NCBI GenBank assembly: GCA_002898355.1
Contig: BEHD01000001.1
Location: forward strand, 1-64,000
Length of the DNA stretch: 64,000 nucleotides
Source of the DNA: an archaeon HR01
GTDB taxonomy: Archaea > Thermoproteota > Nitrososphaeria_A > Caldarchaeales > Caldarchaeaceae
Direction: 5' to 3'
The translations under genes were made by a program, and so were the position numbers. The number at the start of each line of letters is the position of its first letter. Positions within the stretch are counted from its first letter, which is position 1. Positions 28,985 through 38,301 of the stretch are shown here, piece by piece. Below the pieces are notes generated by a model. It made no database searches, had not been told where the DNA came from, and saw nothing but the letters and a program-made list of their open reading frames with translations.

Positions 28985-30116
28985 CGAGCTAAAGGGAGTC
29001 GTTAAACCCGGCTGTATGCGGGGAATTCCAGAGCCCCCAACTACCTTAAAAGGTAACAATGTTGGGGGTTATGAGGAAGACCCGCAGGAAACCCCTGCCA
29101 AAGTGGTAGCCATGCTCACCGATTTCTCCGACATAATCGACCCAGAGGAACTTCCTAACAGGCTTAGCCAGCTCAAGTGGCACATAACAGGGTTCGTCGA
29201 CGGAGACGGAAGCTTCCCGATAATCCTTTCACCCGACGGTGGAAAAAAATTCGGCTGGCTAATCCAGCCAAGGTTTGAGGTGGAGCTTCGAAGCAGCACA
29301 GACTCCGAGGTCATGCTCAAGGTGATCTGCAGAGCCATGCAGATTAGGCCAAAGATATTCGCCGGCGAAAACTACGTCAAACTCATCGTTACCAACAGGA
29401 GGATGCTGCTGGAGAAGGTGGTTCCCTTCTTCGAAAAATACAGGCCAGCGGTCAAGTGGCTGGACTTCAAAATAATGAGCGAGGTTGCGCAAGACCTTCA
29501 GCAGAAGAGACATCTAGAATACGATGGATTCAAGGAGATCATCAGAAAAATATACTCCATCCCACGGGACGGAGAGACAAGAAGGAAGTGGAGGTTCGAG
29601 GACATAATCAAGGACGAGGAGCCGCCGCCTCCCCGTGAAGACACTAGGACAAGACTGCCCAGCGGACTTGTACCGCTCAAACACTACGTCGCAGGCTTCA
29701 TAGACGCCGAAGGCTCACTCGGATTCGACGTAAACAGGGAGACAAGGTCGATAACACCGTATCTCACGATAACCAGCTCCGAGACAGATGTTCTGAGGAA
29801 AATTAGATGGCTTCTAGGCTGTGGAGAAATCAGCAGAGGAAGGCTTCAGATCTACGGCGTCAACAACATCGTTAACAGGGTTGCACCGTTCCTCGACAGA
29901 CAGAAGCTAATAGCAAAAAGGACAACCTACAAGATGTTTAAGCAGATACTTGAGACGGTAGTCAGAGGCGATCACAAGAGAAACTTCCAAGAAACCGTTG
30001 AACTCGTCAATATGTTGAACAAAACTGCAGGGGGATCCCCAGAGACCATACGCCGGGCGCCCTCAGCAAATGGAGGGGGCGAAGATATGGTCCAGCACCC
30101 GTAAAAAAGGGTGTTG
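28985..30116 (+). other. 23S rRNA intron 2: group I intron
   Basis: Splits GACTCT|CTTAAGGTAGCC; P1 GACTCT/GGGAGTC with U.G at splice site; P3, P4, P5, P6, P7, P8, P9 pairings found; terminal G at 30116. Confidence 0.9.
29112..30104 (+). CDS. LAGLIDADG homing endonuclease (two-motif), in intron 2
   Basis: WHITGFVDGDGSFPI and HYVAGFIDAEGSLGF; ORF from 29016, ATG at 29112 lies after the P6 5' strand. Confidence 0.93.
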   Translation: MLTDFSDIIDPEELPNRLSQLKWHITGFVDGDGSFPIILSPDGGKKFGWLIQPRFEVELRSSTDSEVMLKVICRAMQIRPKIFAGENYVKLIVTNRRMLLEKVVPFFEKYRPAVKWLDFKIMSEVAQDLQQKRHLEYDGFKEIIRKIYSIPRDGETRRKWRFEDIIKDEEPPPPREDTRTRLPSGLVPLKHYVAGFIDAEGSLGFDVNRETRSITPYLTITSSETDVLRKIRWLLGCGEISRGRLQIYGVNNIVNRVAPFLDRQKLIAKRTTYKMFKQILETVVRGDHKRNFQETVELVNMLNKTAGGSPETIRRAPSANGGGEDMVQHP

Positions 30117-30147
30117 CTTAAGGTAGCCAAATGCCTTGTCGGGTAAG

Positions 30148-30811
30148 GGCTACGGTGACCGTTGGAGGGGATGCTGGAGTGGAAAGCTTATCTTTCCTTG
30201 GTAAATAGTGGGTAGGTTAGGTGTTTGAAGACATGGATGAAGACTACGCGTACCTGCTCGGAGCCATTCGTGATGCATGTGTCTACTTGCCTGAGTATGA
30301 GCTAAAGTTTGTCCAGAGAGAAGTCAGGTGGCTCACCGACGTTATTAAACCCAAGATGCAACGAGTGTTTGGTCTTGATAAACTCAAAGTGAGGATGAGA
30401 AGGGACAGGCTTTTTGAACTCAAAGCAAACTCGAAGAAGATGGTTGAGAGATTGATTCGGGAGGCAAACGTTGACCGAAGACCCATGGATACGCCGTATA
30501 TAGTAAAGCAGATGCAGTTAGACATACAATTACACTATGTTGCTGGCTTCTATGACGCTGAAGGCGATAAGAGAGGAGATAGAATAAGATTTTGGCAGTC
30601 TTGGCATCAAGAGGGTAACTGTCCACCGCTGGAGTTTATAGCCTCAGTCTTAGCGGATGCAGGTATTGAAACACGTCTTTATAGGCTTGGCAGAAGAAAA
30701 GGCAAATTGTTTGAGTTTTGTCTAGAAATTTCTCAAATTTATCAGAAAAAAATGTTTTATTTGTTGATCCCACTCCAGCATCCGAGCCTGGTCCTCCGAG
30801 CCCCCCGAGAG
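30148..30811 (+). other. 23S rRNA intron 3, BHB type
   Basis: Splits GGGTAAG|TTCCGACG; GATGCTGGAGTGG pairs with CCACTCCAGCATC. Confidence 0.88.
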
Positions 30812-30826
30812 TTCCGACGTGCATGA
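30221..30826 (+). CDS. LAGLIDADG homing endonuclease, in intron 3
   Basis: DYAYLLGAIRDACVYLP and LHYVAGFYDAEGDKRGDR; stop codon lies inside the downstream exon. Confidence 0.85.
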   Translation: MFEDMDEDYAYLLGAIRDACVYLPEYELKFVQREVRWLTDVIKPKMQRVFGLDKLKVRMRRDRLFELKANSKKMVERLIREANVDRRPMDTPYIVKQMQLDIQLHYVAGFYDAEGDKRGDRIRFWQSWHQEGNCPPLEFIASVLADAGIETRLYRLGRRKGKLFEFCLEISQIYQKKMFYLLIPLQHPSLVLRAPREFRRA

Positions 30827-31306
30827 ATGGATCAACGAGGGCCCCGCTGTCCCCGCCTGGAGCCCCGTGAACCCACGTAACGTGGGCGAACAGTCCACGA
30901 CCTCCCAACGGGGAAAGAAGACCCTGTGGAGCTTTACTGCAGCCTGTCGCTGGGATGTGGACGGATGTGCAGAGCGTAGCCGGGAGCCGTCGATCCCCGC
31001 CTCTCCGGGGGTGGGGGGAGGCGCCCCTGTAACACCGGCCACGTCTGTTTGCATCTCTCACCGGCGCGGAAGCGCTGGAACAACGGCAGGTGGGCAGTTT
31101 GGCTGGGGCGGCACCCCCTTGAAAAGATATCGAGGGGGCCCAAAGGTCGGCTTAGGCGGGACAGAAACCCGCCGTGAAGTGCAAGGGCAAAAGCCGGCTT
31201 GACAGGACCCTTGAAAGCAAGGGGTCCTGGGGGGAAACCCAGGCCTAGCGATCCATCGGCTCCCACCGGTGGGGGCCGGTGGTGACAGAAAAGTTACCCC
31301 AGGGAT

Positions 31307-31621
31307 ATTGCGCGCAGCAACCATAAAAGCCGCCGATACAGGCTCCTGCAGGGTGTCTGAAGACCTATACTACTTAAGCCTCGATAAACTCGCTTTATTG
31401 GAGAACGGATTTGACAGAATGATGTCAAATTACTCGAAGCTGCCCGCAGAGTATTAGAAAACCATGGCTTGGAATGTGGGAAAATAACACGTTCAAGAGA
31501 TGTGTATGCCCTACCGATTTATGGTAGGGGTAGAATGGCCCAATTTATGAAACACATAGGCTTCAGACACCCTGAAAAAAGGAGAATGATGAGGCGGAAG
31601 GTTGTCCTGGCGCAACCCTAG
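31307..31621 (+). other. 23S rRNA intron 4, BHB type
   Basis: Splits CCCCAGGGAT|AACAGGCTCG; TTGCGC/GCGCAA closing helix. Confidence 0.85.
31310..31620 (+). pseudogene. Decayed LAGLIDADG endonuclease remnant in intron 4
   Basis: Frame 1 ...SEDLYYLSLDKLALLENGFDRMMSNYSKLPAEY stop; other frame VKLLEAARRVLENHGLECGKITRSRDVYALPIYGRGRMAQFMKHIGFRHPEKRRMMRRKVVLAQP. Confidence 0.65.
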
Positions 31622-31651
31622 AACAGGCTCGTCGCGGGCGAGAGTCCCCAT

Positions 31652-32500
31652 CCCGCGCCCGTTGGGGGAGCGGATAAATAATCCAGAGGATCACAATCGA
31701 TGAGTTGAATTCGGAGACGATTGACGTCTTAGAATCCTTGTCACCCACCTACATCCGCACATATGTTAGATCGGTTGACGAGGACCTGATAATAGTTGAG
31801 GGCAAAAGTGGTGGCAAAAAATTTAGAGACACTCTGCCGCGTTACATACGCTTTGACCAAGAATGCTGCTATAACATCGGACTATGGTTAGGCGATAGAT
31901 GGGGAGGAAAATCAAGGGTTGGCATCAAAAACAAAGACGTTGAACTGATAGCCGCTTTTTACTGGTTCCTGCGAAAAAAGATGAAACAGGATAGTCCTAG
32001 GTTCTTGTCGTAAAAAAGAACAGCAACGTAAGCATTGAGCCGACAACCAACATAAACCTTCCAACCACCCCGGTTGAGGTGATAGACAACACAATATTTG
32101 GGCCGTGGATCTACGCTGTATTTGTTCAGAATGGTGCATTGAGAACAAAAGTCATGAACCAAATCGAGAACACACTACTGCTAAGATTTGAGTCCTCTGG
32201 AGAAGAGGTTGCAGCATCATTTATGGCAGGTGTGCTCGATGCAGAAGGCGGATTCGAGCACAATAAAAAGAGAGTAGCTATCTCTGTCTCGCTGAGTAAA
32301 AAATCAGGTACCTTTGAGTTTGAACTCTACTCCAATTTATTGAGAAAATTGGGCGTAAAATTTTTCACAGTTAAAGACGATGAATCAATTGTTTTAAGAA
32401 TCCCGCATGGTCAAATCCCTGTTTTATGTGACAAAGTTGCATCAATAATGCGCTGCAGCCGTAAGGTATCGCTCCTCCAACACTGGGCGGGAGGATAAAT
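31652..32500 (+). other. 23S rRNA intron 5, BHB type
   Basis: Splits AGTCCCCAT|CGACCCCGCGG; CCCGCGCCC/GGGCGGG closing helix. Confidence 0.85.
31705..32498 (+). pseudogene. LAGLIDADG homing endonuclease split by a frameshift, in intron 5
   Basis: ORF 31705-32013 (YNIGLWLGDRWGGKSRVGIKN) and ORF 32079-32498 (ASFMAGVLDAEGGFEHN); second frame continues upstream as VLVVKKNSNVSIEPTTNINLPTTPVEVI. Confidence 0.75.
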
Positions 32501-32610
32501 CGACCCCGCGGCTTGGTACCTCGATGTCGGCTCTTCCCAACCTGGCCGTGCAGAAGCGGCCAAGGGTGCGGCTGTTCGCCGATCAAAGGGGAACGTGAGC
32601 TGGGTTTAGA

Positions 32611-33247
32611 CGCCTCGTCTGGGGGAGTTCTTATATTTACTGTTGTGTTATCTGGGGTATGTCCGGTTGGGAGAGGCTGCAGGTTATCTATGGCTCTTTG
32701 CTGGGTGATGCATGGTTGGATAAGCCAGCCGATGGCAATGCAAGGCTTCAAGTTAGACACAGTATAAAACAGCGTGGTTATGTTGAGTTCAAAAACCGTG
32801 TGTTAAAGCCGTTAAGCCTCGACCTGATATTCTATGAGTATCTTGATAGAAGAACAGGCAAAACCTATAGACAGGTAGGGTTCAATACACGTAGACATCC
32901 TCTGTTCACGTATTTGCGGCTGTTGTTTTATAACAACGGCGTGAAAACATTCCCTGTAGAGCTGTTTGACGATATGGATGAGATTGCCCTGGCAATCTTC
33001 ATAGGCGATGATGGTACGTTTGATAAAAACGCAGGAACGGTCAAGATATCAGTGGATAGTTACAGGCTTAGAGAAAGAGAATTGATACGGGCATGGCTCG
33101 AGAGAAAATTCAGCCTAAAAACAACATTACAGAAGGATAGAGTATACGTCCTCAAAAGCAGCCTCCCAACCCTAGTTAAGATAGTGTCACAGTACATGCC
33201 AGAAAGCATCCATTATAAACTATCTCCCCCTTGACAGGCGGAACAAA
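32611..33247 (+). other. 23S rRNA intron 6, BHB type
   Basis: Splits GGGTTTAGA|CCGTCGTGAGACAG; CGCCT/AGGCG closing helix. Confidence 0.88.
32659..33234 (+). CDS. LAGLIDADG homing endonuclease, in intron 6
   Basis: LQVIYGSLLGDAWLDKP and ALAIFIGDDGTFDKN. Confidence 0.88.
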   Translation: MSGWERLQVIYGSLLGDAWLDKPADGNARLQVRHSIKQRGYVEFKNRVLKPLSLDLIFYEYLDRRTGKTYRQVGFNTRRHPLFTYLRLLFYNNGVKTFPVELFDDMDEIALAIFIGDDGTFDKNAGTVKISVDSYRLRERELIRAWLERKFSLKTTLQKDRVYVLKSSLPTLVKIVSQYMPESIHYKLSPP

Positions 33248-33730
33248 CCGTCGTGAGACAGATCGGATTTTACCTGTTGGGAGTGCTGGCTGCCTGAGGG
33301 GAAGGTGCTCCCAGTACGAGAGGAACGGAGCGCCGGGGCCAACGGTTTACCGGTTGTCCTACAGGGCACTGCCGGGCAGCTGCGCCCCCGCGGATAAGGG
33401 CTGAAAGCATCTAAGCTCGAAGCCGCTCCCGAAAATAGGCAGCCGCTCGCTGGATAAGGGCCTGGCGACAGGCCTGTTCCGGCGACGAGGGCTCCCGTAG
33501 AAGACGGGTTTGATGGGGTGGGGGTGTACGGATGGAGGCTTCGGCCGGACATCCTCAGCCCGCCACTCCCAACCGCCCGAGTGGCCTAAGGAAAGCTCGT
33601 CTGGGCGAAAACGCATCCACCCTCTCATGGGCGCGGTCCAAATTCCCTTGCTGTGTTCAGCCCCGAGGTATGGTGGAGAATATCGAGGCGCCAAAACCGT
33701 TATAATTGGAGACGCAGACACTAACTGGAA

Positions 33731-34426
33731 ATGATAGTAGTGGATAGCAACGAGGCCTCCGAGAACTCCAGGATTTACGCCTCCCTGCAGAAGGTTGTTC
33801 AGACAGCGGTCAAGCCGCTCCCCGCCGGCGACTACATGATAGTGGGGAGGGAGATGAACGCTTTGATTGAGAGGAAGACCATAATGGATTTCCTCAACAG
33901 CCTGAGGGGGAGGCTCTGGGACCAGCTCAGCCTCCTCAAAGAGTTTGAGGGTGAGAAGGTGTTAATCCTAGAGGGCTACCTCGGCCTCTACAGGAAACGG
34001 GGCTGGCGGGAGGTTTCGATTCTAGCCCTCATGGATAGGATAGTCAACAAGTGGGGTGTACCCATAATCCCCACCCCAGACATACGTGGCACGCTGACAT
34101 ATCTTGTGTGGAAGAACAAGTCGCTGGGAGAGGCTGAAGAGTTTCGGGAGTATCCGCTGAGGCTTAAGAGGAAGGAGATGGAAGCGGGGGAGCAGGCTCT
34201 CTACGTGCTGGAGGGGCTTTGCGGGCATCAGACAGCCAAAGCGATGCTACTCCACTTCAAAACACTGCGAAACCTCTTCACAGCCCTCGACCCGAATAAC
34301 CCGGCAGCCCTGGCCGAGCTGTCGAAAGTCAAGGTCGGCGGGAGGAGGGCCCCCGAAAAGATAGTGAAAAAAATGGTTGAGGTGGCGAATGTGGAGTTTA
34401 CCGGCTTGAGGGGTGGCGGTGACTAG
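33731..34426 (+). CDS. ERCC4/XPF-family nuclease
   Basis: [39 protein letters not shown] (nuclease core). Confidence 0.85.
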   Translation: MIVVDSNEASENSRIYASLQKVVQTAVKPLPAGDYMIVGREMNALIERKTIMDFLNSLRGRLWDQLSLLKEFEGEKVLILEGYLGLYRKRGWREVSILALMDRIVNKWGVPIIPTPDIRGTLTYLVWKNKSLGEAEEFREYPLRLKRKEMEAGEQALYVLEGLCGHQTAKAMLLHFKTLRNLFTALDPNNPAALAELSKVKVGGRRAPEKIVKKMVEVANVEFTGLRGGGD

Positions 34427-35823
34427 CCGCCGAGGAACTTTCTCTCAACCTCAGGCAGCCAGCTCAGCTCCTTCTTCAACCTCTCTATAGATTTCCTGAT
34501 CTCCTCCTCCGGATAGTACCATGGAGGAAGCTTCCCCTCGAAGAACTCCTCGTAGGCGTGGAGGTCGAAGGCACCGTGGCCGCAGAGGTTGAACAGGATA
34601 ACCTTCTCCTCCCCTGTCTGCTTGCATCTCAGCGCCTCGTCTATAACATATCTTATGGTGTGGGATGGCTCCGGTCCCGGGAGGAAGCCCTCAGCCTTGG
34701 CGAAGGTTACCGCAGCATCAAACACCGAAACCTGGTCGTAGGCTCTCGGCTCTATCCATTTCTCATGGAGTAGCAGGCATAGGGTTGGTGCGTCACCGTG
34801 ATATCTCAACCCGCCTGCGTGTATGGGTGCGGGTATGAAGTCGGAGCCGAGGGTGTACATGGGTAGGAGCGGCGTCATCTTGGCTGTGTCGCCGAAGTCG
34901 TAGGTGTAGATGCCCTTGGTCATGGTCGGGCAGGCGGTGGGCTCGGTTGCTACGAACTTAACCGGCTTGGGCGCCTTCTTCGAGACAACCTCGTAGTAGA
35001 AGGGCCACATAAGCCCTGAGAAGCTGCTACCGCCTCCGACGCAGCCAGCCACAATGTCCGGATAGTCATCAACCTGCTTCAACTGCTCCAAAGCCTCAAG
35101 CCCCTGCACAGTCTGATGTAGGAGGACATGATTTAGAACACTGCCGAGACTATATCTTGTGTTGTCATGTGTAACACAGTCCTCTAGGGCCTCGCTTATA
35201 GCGATACCCAGGCTGCCTGGATGGTTGGGGTCTTTGGCCAGGAGGGATCTTCCGAAGTTTGTTTTGTCGCTGGGGCTCGGTACGACGTCAGCACCCCATG
35301 AATGCATCAGCATTTTCCTGGCGGGTTTCTGGAGGTAGCTGGCCCGCACCATATAGACCATGCACTTAAGGCCGAAGAGGTTTGTGGCGAAGGATAGGGC
35401 GCTTCCCCACTGTCCGGCACCCGTCTCCGTGGTCAGCCTCTCAATCCCCTCCTTCATGTTGTAGTAGGCCTGAGCCACCGCTGTGTTGGGCTTGTGGGAG
35501 CCTGGCGGCGACACACCCTCATGCTTGAAGTATATCCTGGCAGGTGTTTTGAGGGCTTTCTCCAGCCTCTCAGCCCTGTAGAGGGGTGTGGGCCTCCACA
35601 TACGTAGGACATCCCTCACCTCCTCAGGTATCGGTATCCACCTCTCGCTGCTGAGCTCCTGCCTTAACAGCTCCTTCGCAAAGATCCTCTCCAGCTTGGC
35701 GGGGTTTACAGGCTCTTTCGTGGATGGGTCGATGGGTGGTGGAAGGGGTCTGGGCAGGTCGGGCAGTATGTTGTACCAATTTTTAGGTATCTCATCATCG
35801 CTTAATACAATCTTTTTGGACAT
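34423..35823 (-). CDS. trpB2: Tryptophan synthase beta-like protein TrpB2
   Basis: [43 protein letters not shown]; start chosen at [11 protein letters not shown]. Confidence 0.93.
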   Translation of the reverse strand: MSKKIVLSDDEIPKNWYNILPDLPRPLPPPIDPSTKEPVNPAKLERIFAKELLRQELSSERWIPIPEEVRDVLRMWRPTPLYRAERLEKALKTPARIYFKHEGVSPPGSHKPNTAVAQAYYNMKEGIERLTTETGAGQWGSALSFATNLFGLKCMVYMVRASYLQKPARKMLMHSWGADVVPSPSDKTNFGRSLLAKDPNHPGSLGIAISEALEDCVTHDNTRYSLGSVLNHVLLHQTVQGLEALEQLKQVDDYPDIVAGCVGGGSSFSGLMWPFYYEVVSKKAPKPVKFVATEPTACPTMTKGIYTYDFGDTAKMTPLLPMYTLGSDFIPAPIHAGGLRYHGDAPTLCLLLHEKWIEPRAYDQVSVFDAAVTFAKAEGFLPGPEPSHTIRYVIDEALRCKQTGEEKVILFNLCGHGAFDLHAYEEFFEGKLPPWYYPEEEIRKSIERLKKELSWLPEVERKFLGG

Positions 35824-35900
35824 GTTTTGAATAGGGTCTAGATGCATATAAGCTTTTTCAAAAAAGGCCTCGACAACCTTGGTCTGGCAGCCCGCCCTCG
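35821..35900 (-). promoter_or_regulatory. trpB2 promoter, copy A of a duplicated promoter element
   Basis: GGCGGGCTGCCAGACCAAGGTTGTCG...TTTTTTGAAAAAGCTTATATGC...ATTCAAAACATG; shared with 37913-37995. Confidence 0.6.
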
Positions 35901-36195
35901 AACAGATACAAGCCCTGTGGATGCCTTCCCAAGCCGCCAGAGGATTTTCTCCCATTAGAGCATCGTCATGAGTAGGTGAGGAGCATGGCCTCCATCAAAA
36001 ACTGCAGGAAGTCGTCAACCTCGGAGAGAATCTCGACAGCCACCCTTCTCGGTCTCAATTATGCCACCAGCTCGCCCTAACCGCCCTCCTACAACCACCC
36101 GCTAATCCTCCCCAACCCCATAGCCAAAGCCTGCACACCTTCATCACTGAATCAGGCCAGCCCAGCCTAATCAACCACACACCAGGGTGTTTCCA

Positions 36196-36807
36196 TCAGG
36201 CTCCTCTTCCTCTTTTGATGGGGAGAACATCTAGGTTTGCCTTCAGCAACGCATCCACAGGATGTAATCCTTGGGCTATGTTGCAGAGAAGCGCTATGGC
36301 AAGTTGGCTTCCTAGTCTTCTTTCCTGCGGTTTAACACCGCTGATACCGAGTATCTCATCGAGCTCTTTTTGTCTTTTTTCGGGTCTCCCAGTAAAGTTA
36401 ACGTCTTCCTGTTCGAAAATCCATACCAAAGCGTGGAGAATGTATTCTAGATCGTATCCAGGAAGACCTTCCACATCATCTCTGTATCTTTCAACAACAG
36501 TTGCAACATCTGAGCCTTGCCAAACCTGCACGATCGCCTCTAGGACCTTCATGGCCTTTGTCTGGTCTGCACATCTTTTGCCGTAAAAGTCTATGGCGAA
36601 GTGGGCGTGTTTTGGTGTATATGACCTGATACGGGGCACAACCTGGTAGACTGTTCTCACTTTGAAGTCTTGTCTGGATTTGCTATCCTCTGTTTTGAGT
36701 AGTATCCACCCGTTTCTGAGCTTTAAGACCTCGAGTATTCTCCGTTTATTCCTACCTCTGCCGAAATATTCACCCACAGAAAGCTCCGTCAAACCTTCAT
36801 CAGCCAA
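36196..36807 (-). CDS. Hypothetical protein, putative restriction enzyme partner of adjacent methyltransferase
   Basis: Overlaps end of methyltransferase; no clear nuclease motif by eye. Confidence 0.5.
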   Translation of the reverse strand: MADEGLTELSVGEYFGRGRNKRRILEVLKLRNGWILLKTEDSKSRQDFKVRTVYQVVPRIRSYTPKHAHFAIDFYGKRCADQTKAMKVLEAIVQVWQGSDVATVVERYRDDVEGLPGYDLEYILHALVWIFEQEDVNFTGRPEKRQKELDEILGISGVKPQERRLGSQLAIALLCNIAQGLHPVDALLKANLDVLPIKRGRGA

Positions 36808-37742
36808 GTGCTTAGCGATAACTTTCTACGTTCTTCTTCATTCTCCGGTTTTCTAAAAATGTAGAGGTGTTCATGGGCGATTTTGTGAAAGCCATATTGT
36901 TCGAAGCTCTTGCCAGCCCATTTTTCACGTGTTGTCTTCATCTTATGCTGGAGCTTGATTATATCCTCCGCAAGGACAAACCCCGCCCGCATAAACTGTA
37001 GCATCACATAGGTGGAGATCGGGACATAGTGTCTGTGCTTTCTTGTATCGCCGATGAGTATTGCGCAGTATCGGCCCGGTTTCAGAACACGGTATGATTC
37101 ACGGGCTATCTCCAGAATCTTCGCCAAATAGTCTTCGATCTTTCTGTATGCGGAAAGGTCTCCCTCCGGTCTTTTTTGGGAATATGGGATGATGTTCCAA
37201 TATGGGGGATGCGTAGCTATCAGGTCTATACTCTCGTCCACGATGGCGTCGAGGTTCGCCGCATCGCCGTGATATACTCTTATTTCGGGCCGCCTGTCTC
37301 CGTCAAGTGGCTGGAACTCGAAGTTGAGCCTGTCCATGGCCAGTATGCAGGCCTCATAATTGATGTCGACACCTATAGCGTTCCTCCCCAAGAGCTTAGC
37401 CTCAACCAGAGTGGTTCCCGAGCCAGCCATCTGGTCAAGCACAAGCTCGCCCGGCTCCGTGTATTTGAGAATCAGGTTCCTAGGAACATAGGGGCTCCAG
37501 TTTCCACGGTAGTCTCCCGAGTGGGTGGCCCAGTCGCCCCGGTCGGGGAAGCTCCACACCGTTGTAGTTTCCAGATTGTATGAGGCTGGTGGGCCGTAGG
37601 ACGAGATTTTGTGAGGTTTGCCAACCTCTATCTTAACATCCTCCACCTCGACGTAGCTTTTTTCATCCACGTATCGGCGGTAATCATCCCAGGTTATTTG
37701 ACGCATTCTGGGGAGGATGAACTGCGAAGCGGCTTCTTTCAC
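36789..37742 (-). CDS. Site-specific DNA methyltransferase (N4/N6 amino-type)
   Basis: DQMAGSGTTLVEAKLLGRNAIGVDI (motif I) and ATHPPYWNIIPYSQ (motif IV-like). Confidence 0.88.
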   Translation of the reverse strand: MKEAASQFILPRMRQITWDDYRRYVDEKSYVEVEDVKIEVGKPHKISSYGPPASYNLETTTVWSFPDRGDWATHSGDYRGNWSPYVPRNLILKYTEPGELVLDQMAGSGTTLVEAKLLGRNAIGVDINYEACILAMDRLNFEFQPLDGDRRPEIRVYHGDAANLDAIVDESIDLIATHPPYWNIIPYSQKRPEGDLSAYRKIEDYLAKILEIARESYRVLKPGRYCAILIGDTRKHRHYVPISTYVMLQFMRAGFVLAEDIIKLQHKMKTTREKWAGKSFEQYGFHKIAHEHLYIFRKPENEEERRKLSLSTWLMKV

Positions 37743-37915
37743 ATCTCTACATCCGGAGGCGTATTCTTAAGCATTATTGTAAGCTCGATCTCATGCGGAG
37801 CGTTTTTAGTTCTCTCACTCAATATGGTTAGAAGGTAGATGAGGAGCACGGCGGCTGCCTTGGATTGCGGAAAGTCATGCCCGAAGATGTATCTCTCTTC
37901 GAGGAGGCGGTACAT
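37739..37915 (-). CDS. 58-aa leader protein overlapping the methyltransferase start
   Basis: MYRLLEERYIFGHDFPQSKAAAVLLIYLL...; ATGA overlap with methyltransferase. Confidence 0.55.
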   Translation of the reverse strand: MYRLLEERYIFGHDFPQSKAAAVLLIYLLTILSERTKNAPHEIELTIMLKNTPPDVEM

Positions 37916-37995
37916 GTTTTGAATATAGGTGGGGCGCATATACACTTTTTTTAAAAAGGCATGGATAACGACAACTTTGGTTTTGCAGCCCGCCT
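37913..37995 (-). promoter_or_regulatory. Promoter copy B upstream of the methyltransferase operon
   Basis: GGCGGGCTGCAAAACCAAAGTTGTCG...TTTTTAAAAAAAGTGTATATGCGC...ATTCAAAACATG. Confidence 0.6.
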
Positions 37996-38301
37996 TCCCG
38001 TCACGGATGCCCCCGCTTACGGAGCCACAAATATCCTTGAAAAGCCAACTCGACCATCTCAAGAGATACGCCTGACGCCCTTCACTATCTCCACCACTTT
38101 CGGATCTGCTTCGCCGTAGAATCCTAGCCCATATCTTTATGGGCTAAAACTGCCACTATATTTCATCAACCACATTTTGTAAGGCTTCTGGCGTATATCC
38201 GCCTCCCACGTTGTCAACGCTATCATTGCTGCTAATTTTCCTCTTCATAAGGACTCGCATCCGATGATTTATAAATACTTCCAAGCATATATTTTGGCGG
38301 C

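Noticed and set aside
30636-31324. Overlapping ORFs on both strands between introns 3 and 4
   Set aside because: Conserved 23S exon sequence; translations are artefacts.
31980-32030. Programmed -1 frameshift joining the two intron 5 endonuclease halves
   Set aside because: The new frame has TAG codons immediately before the join, the A-run lies after the zero-frame stop and no slippery heptamer is in place; decay or sequence error is simpler.
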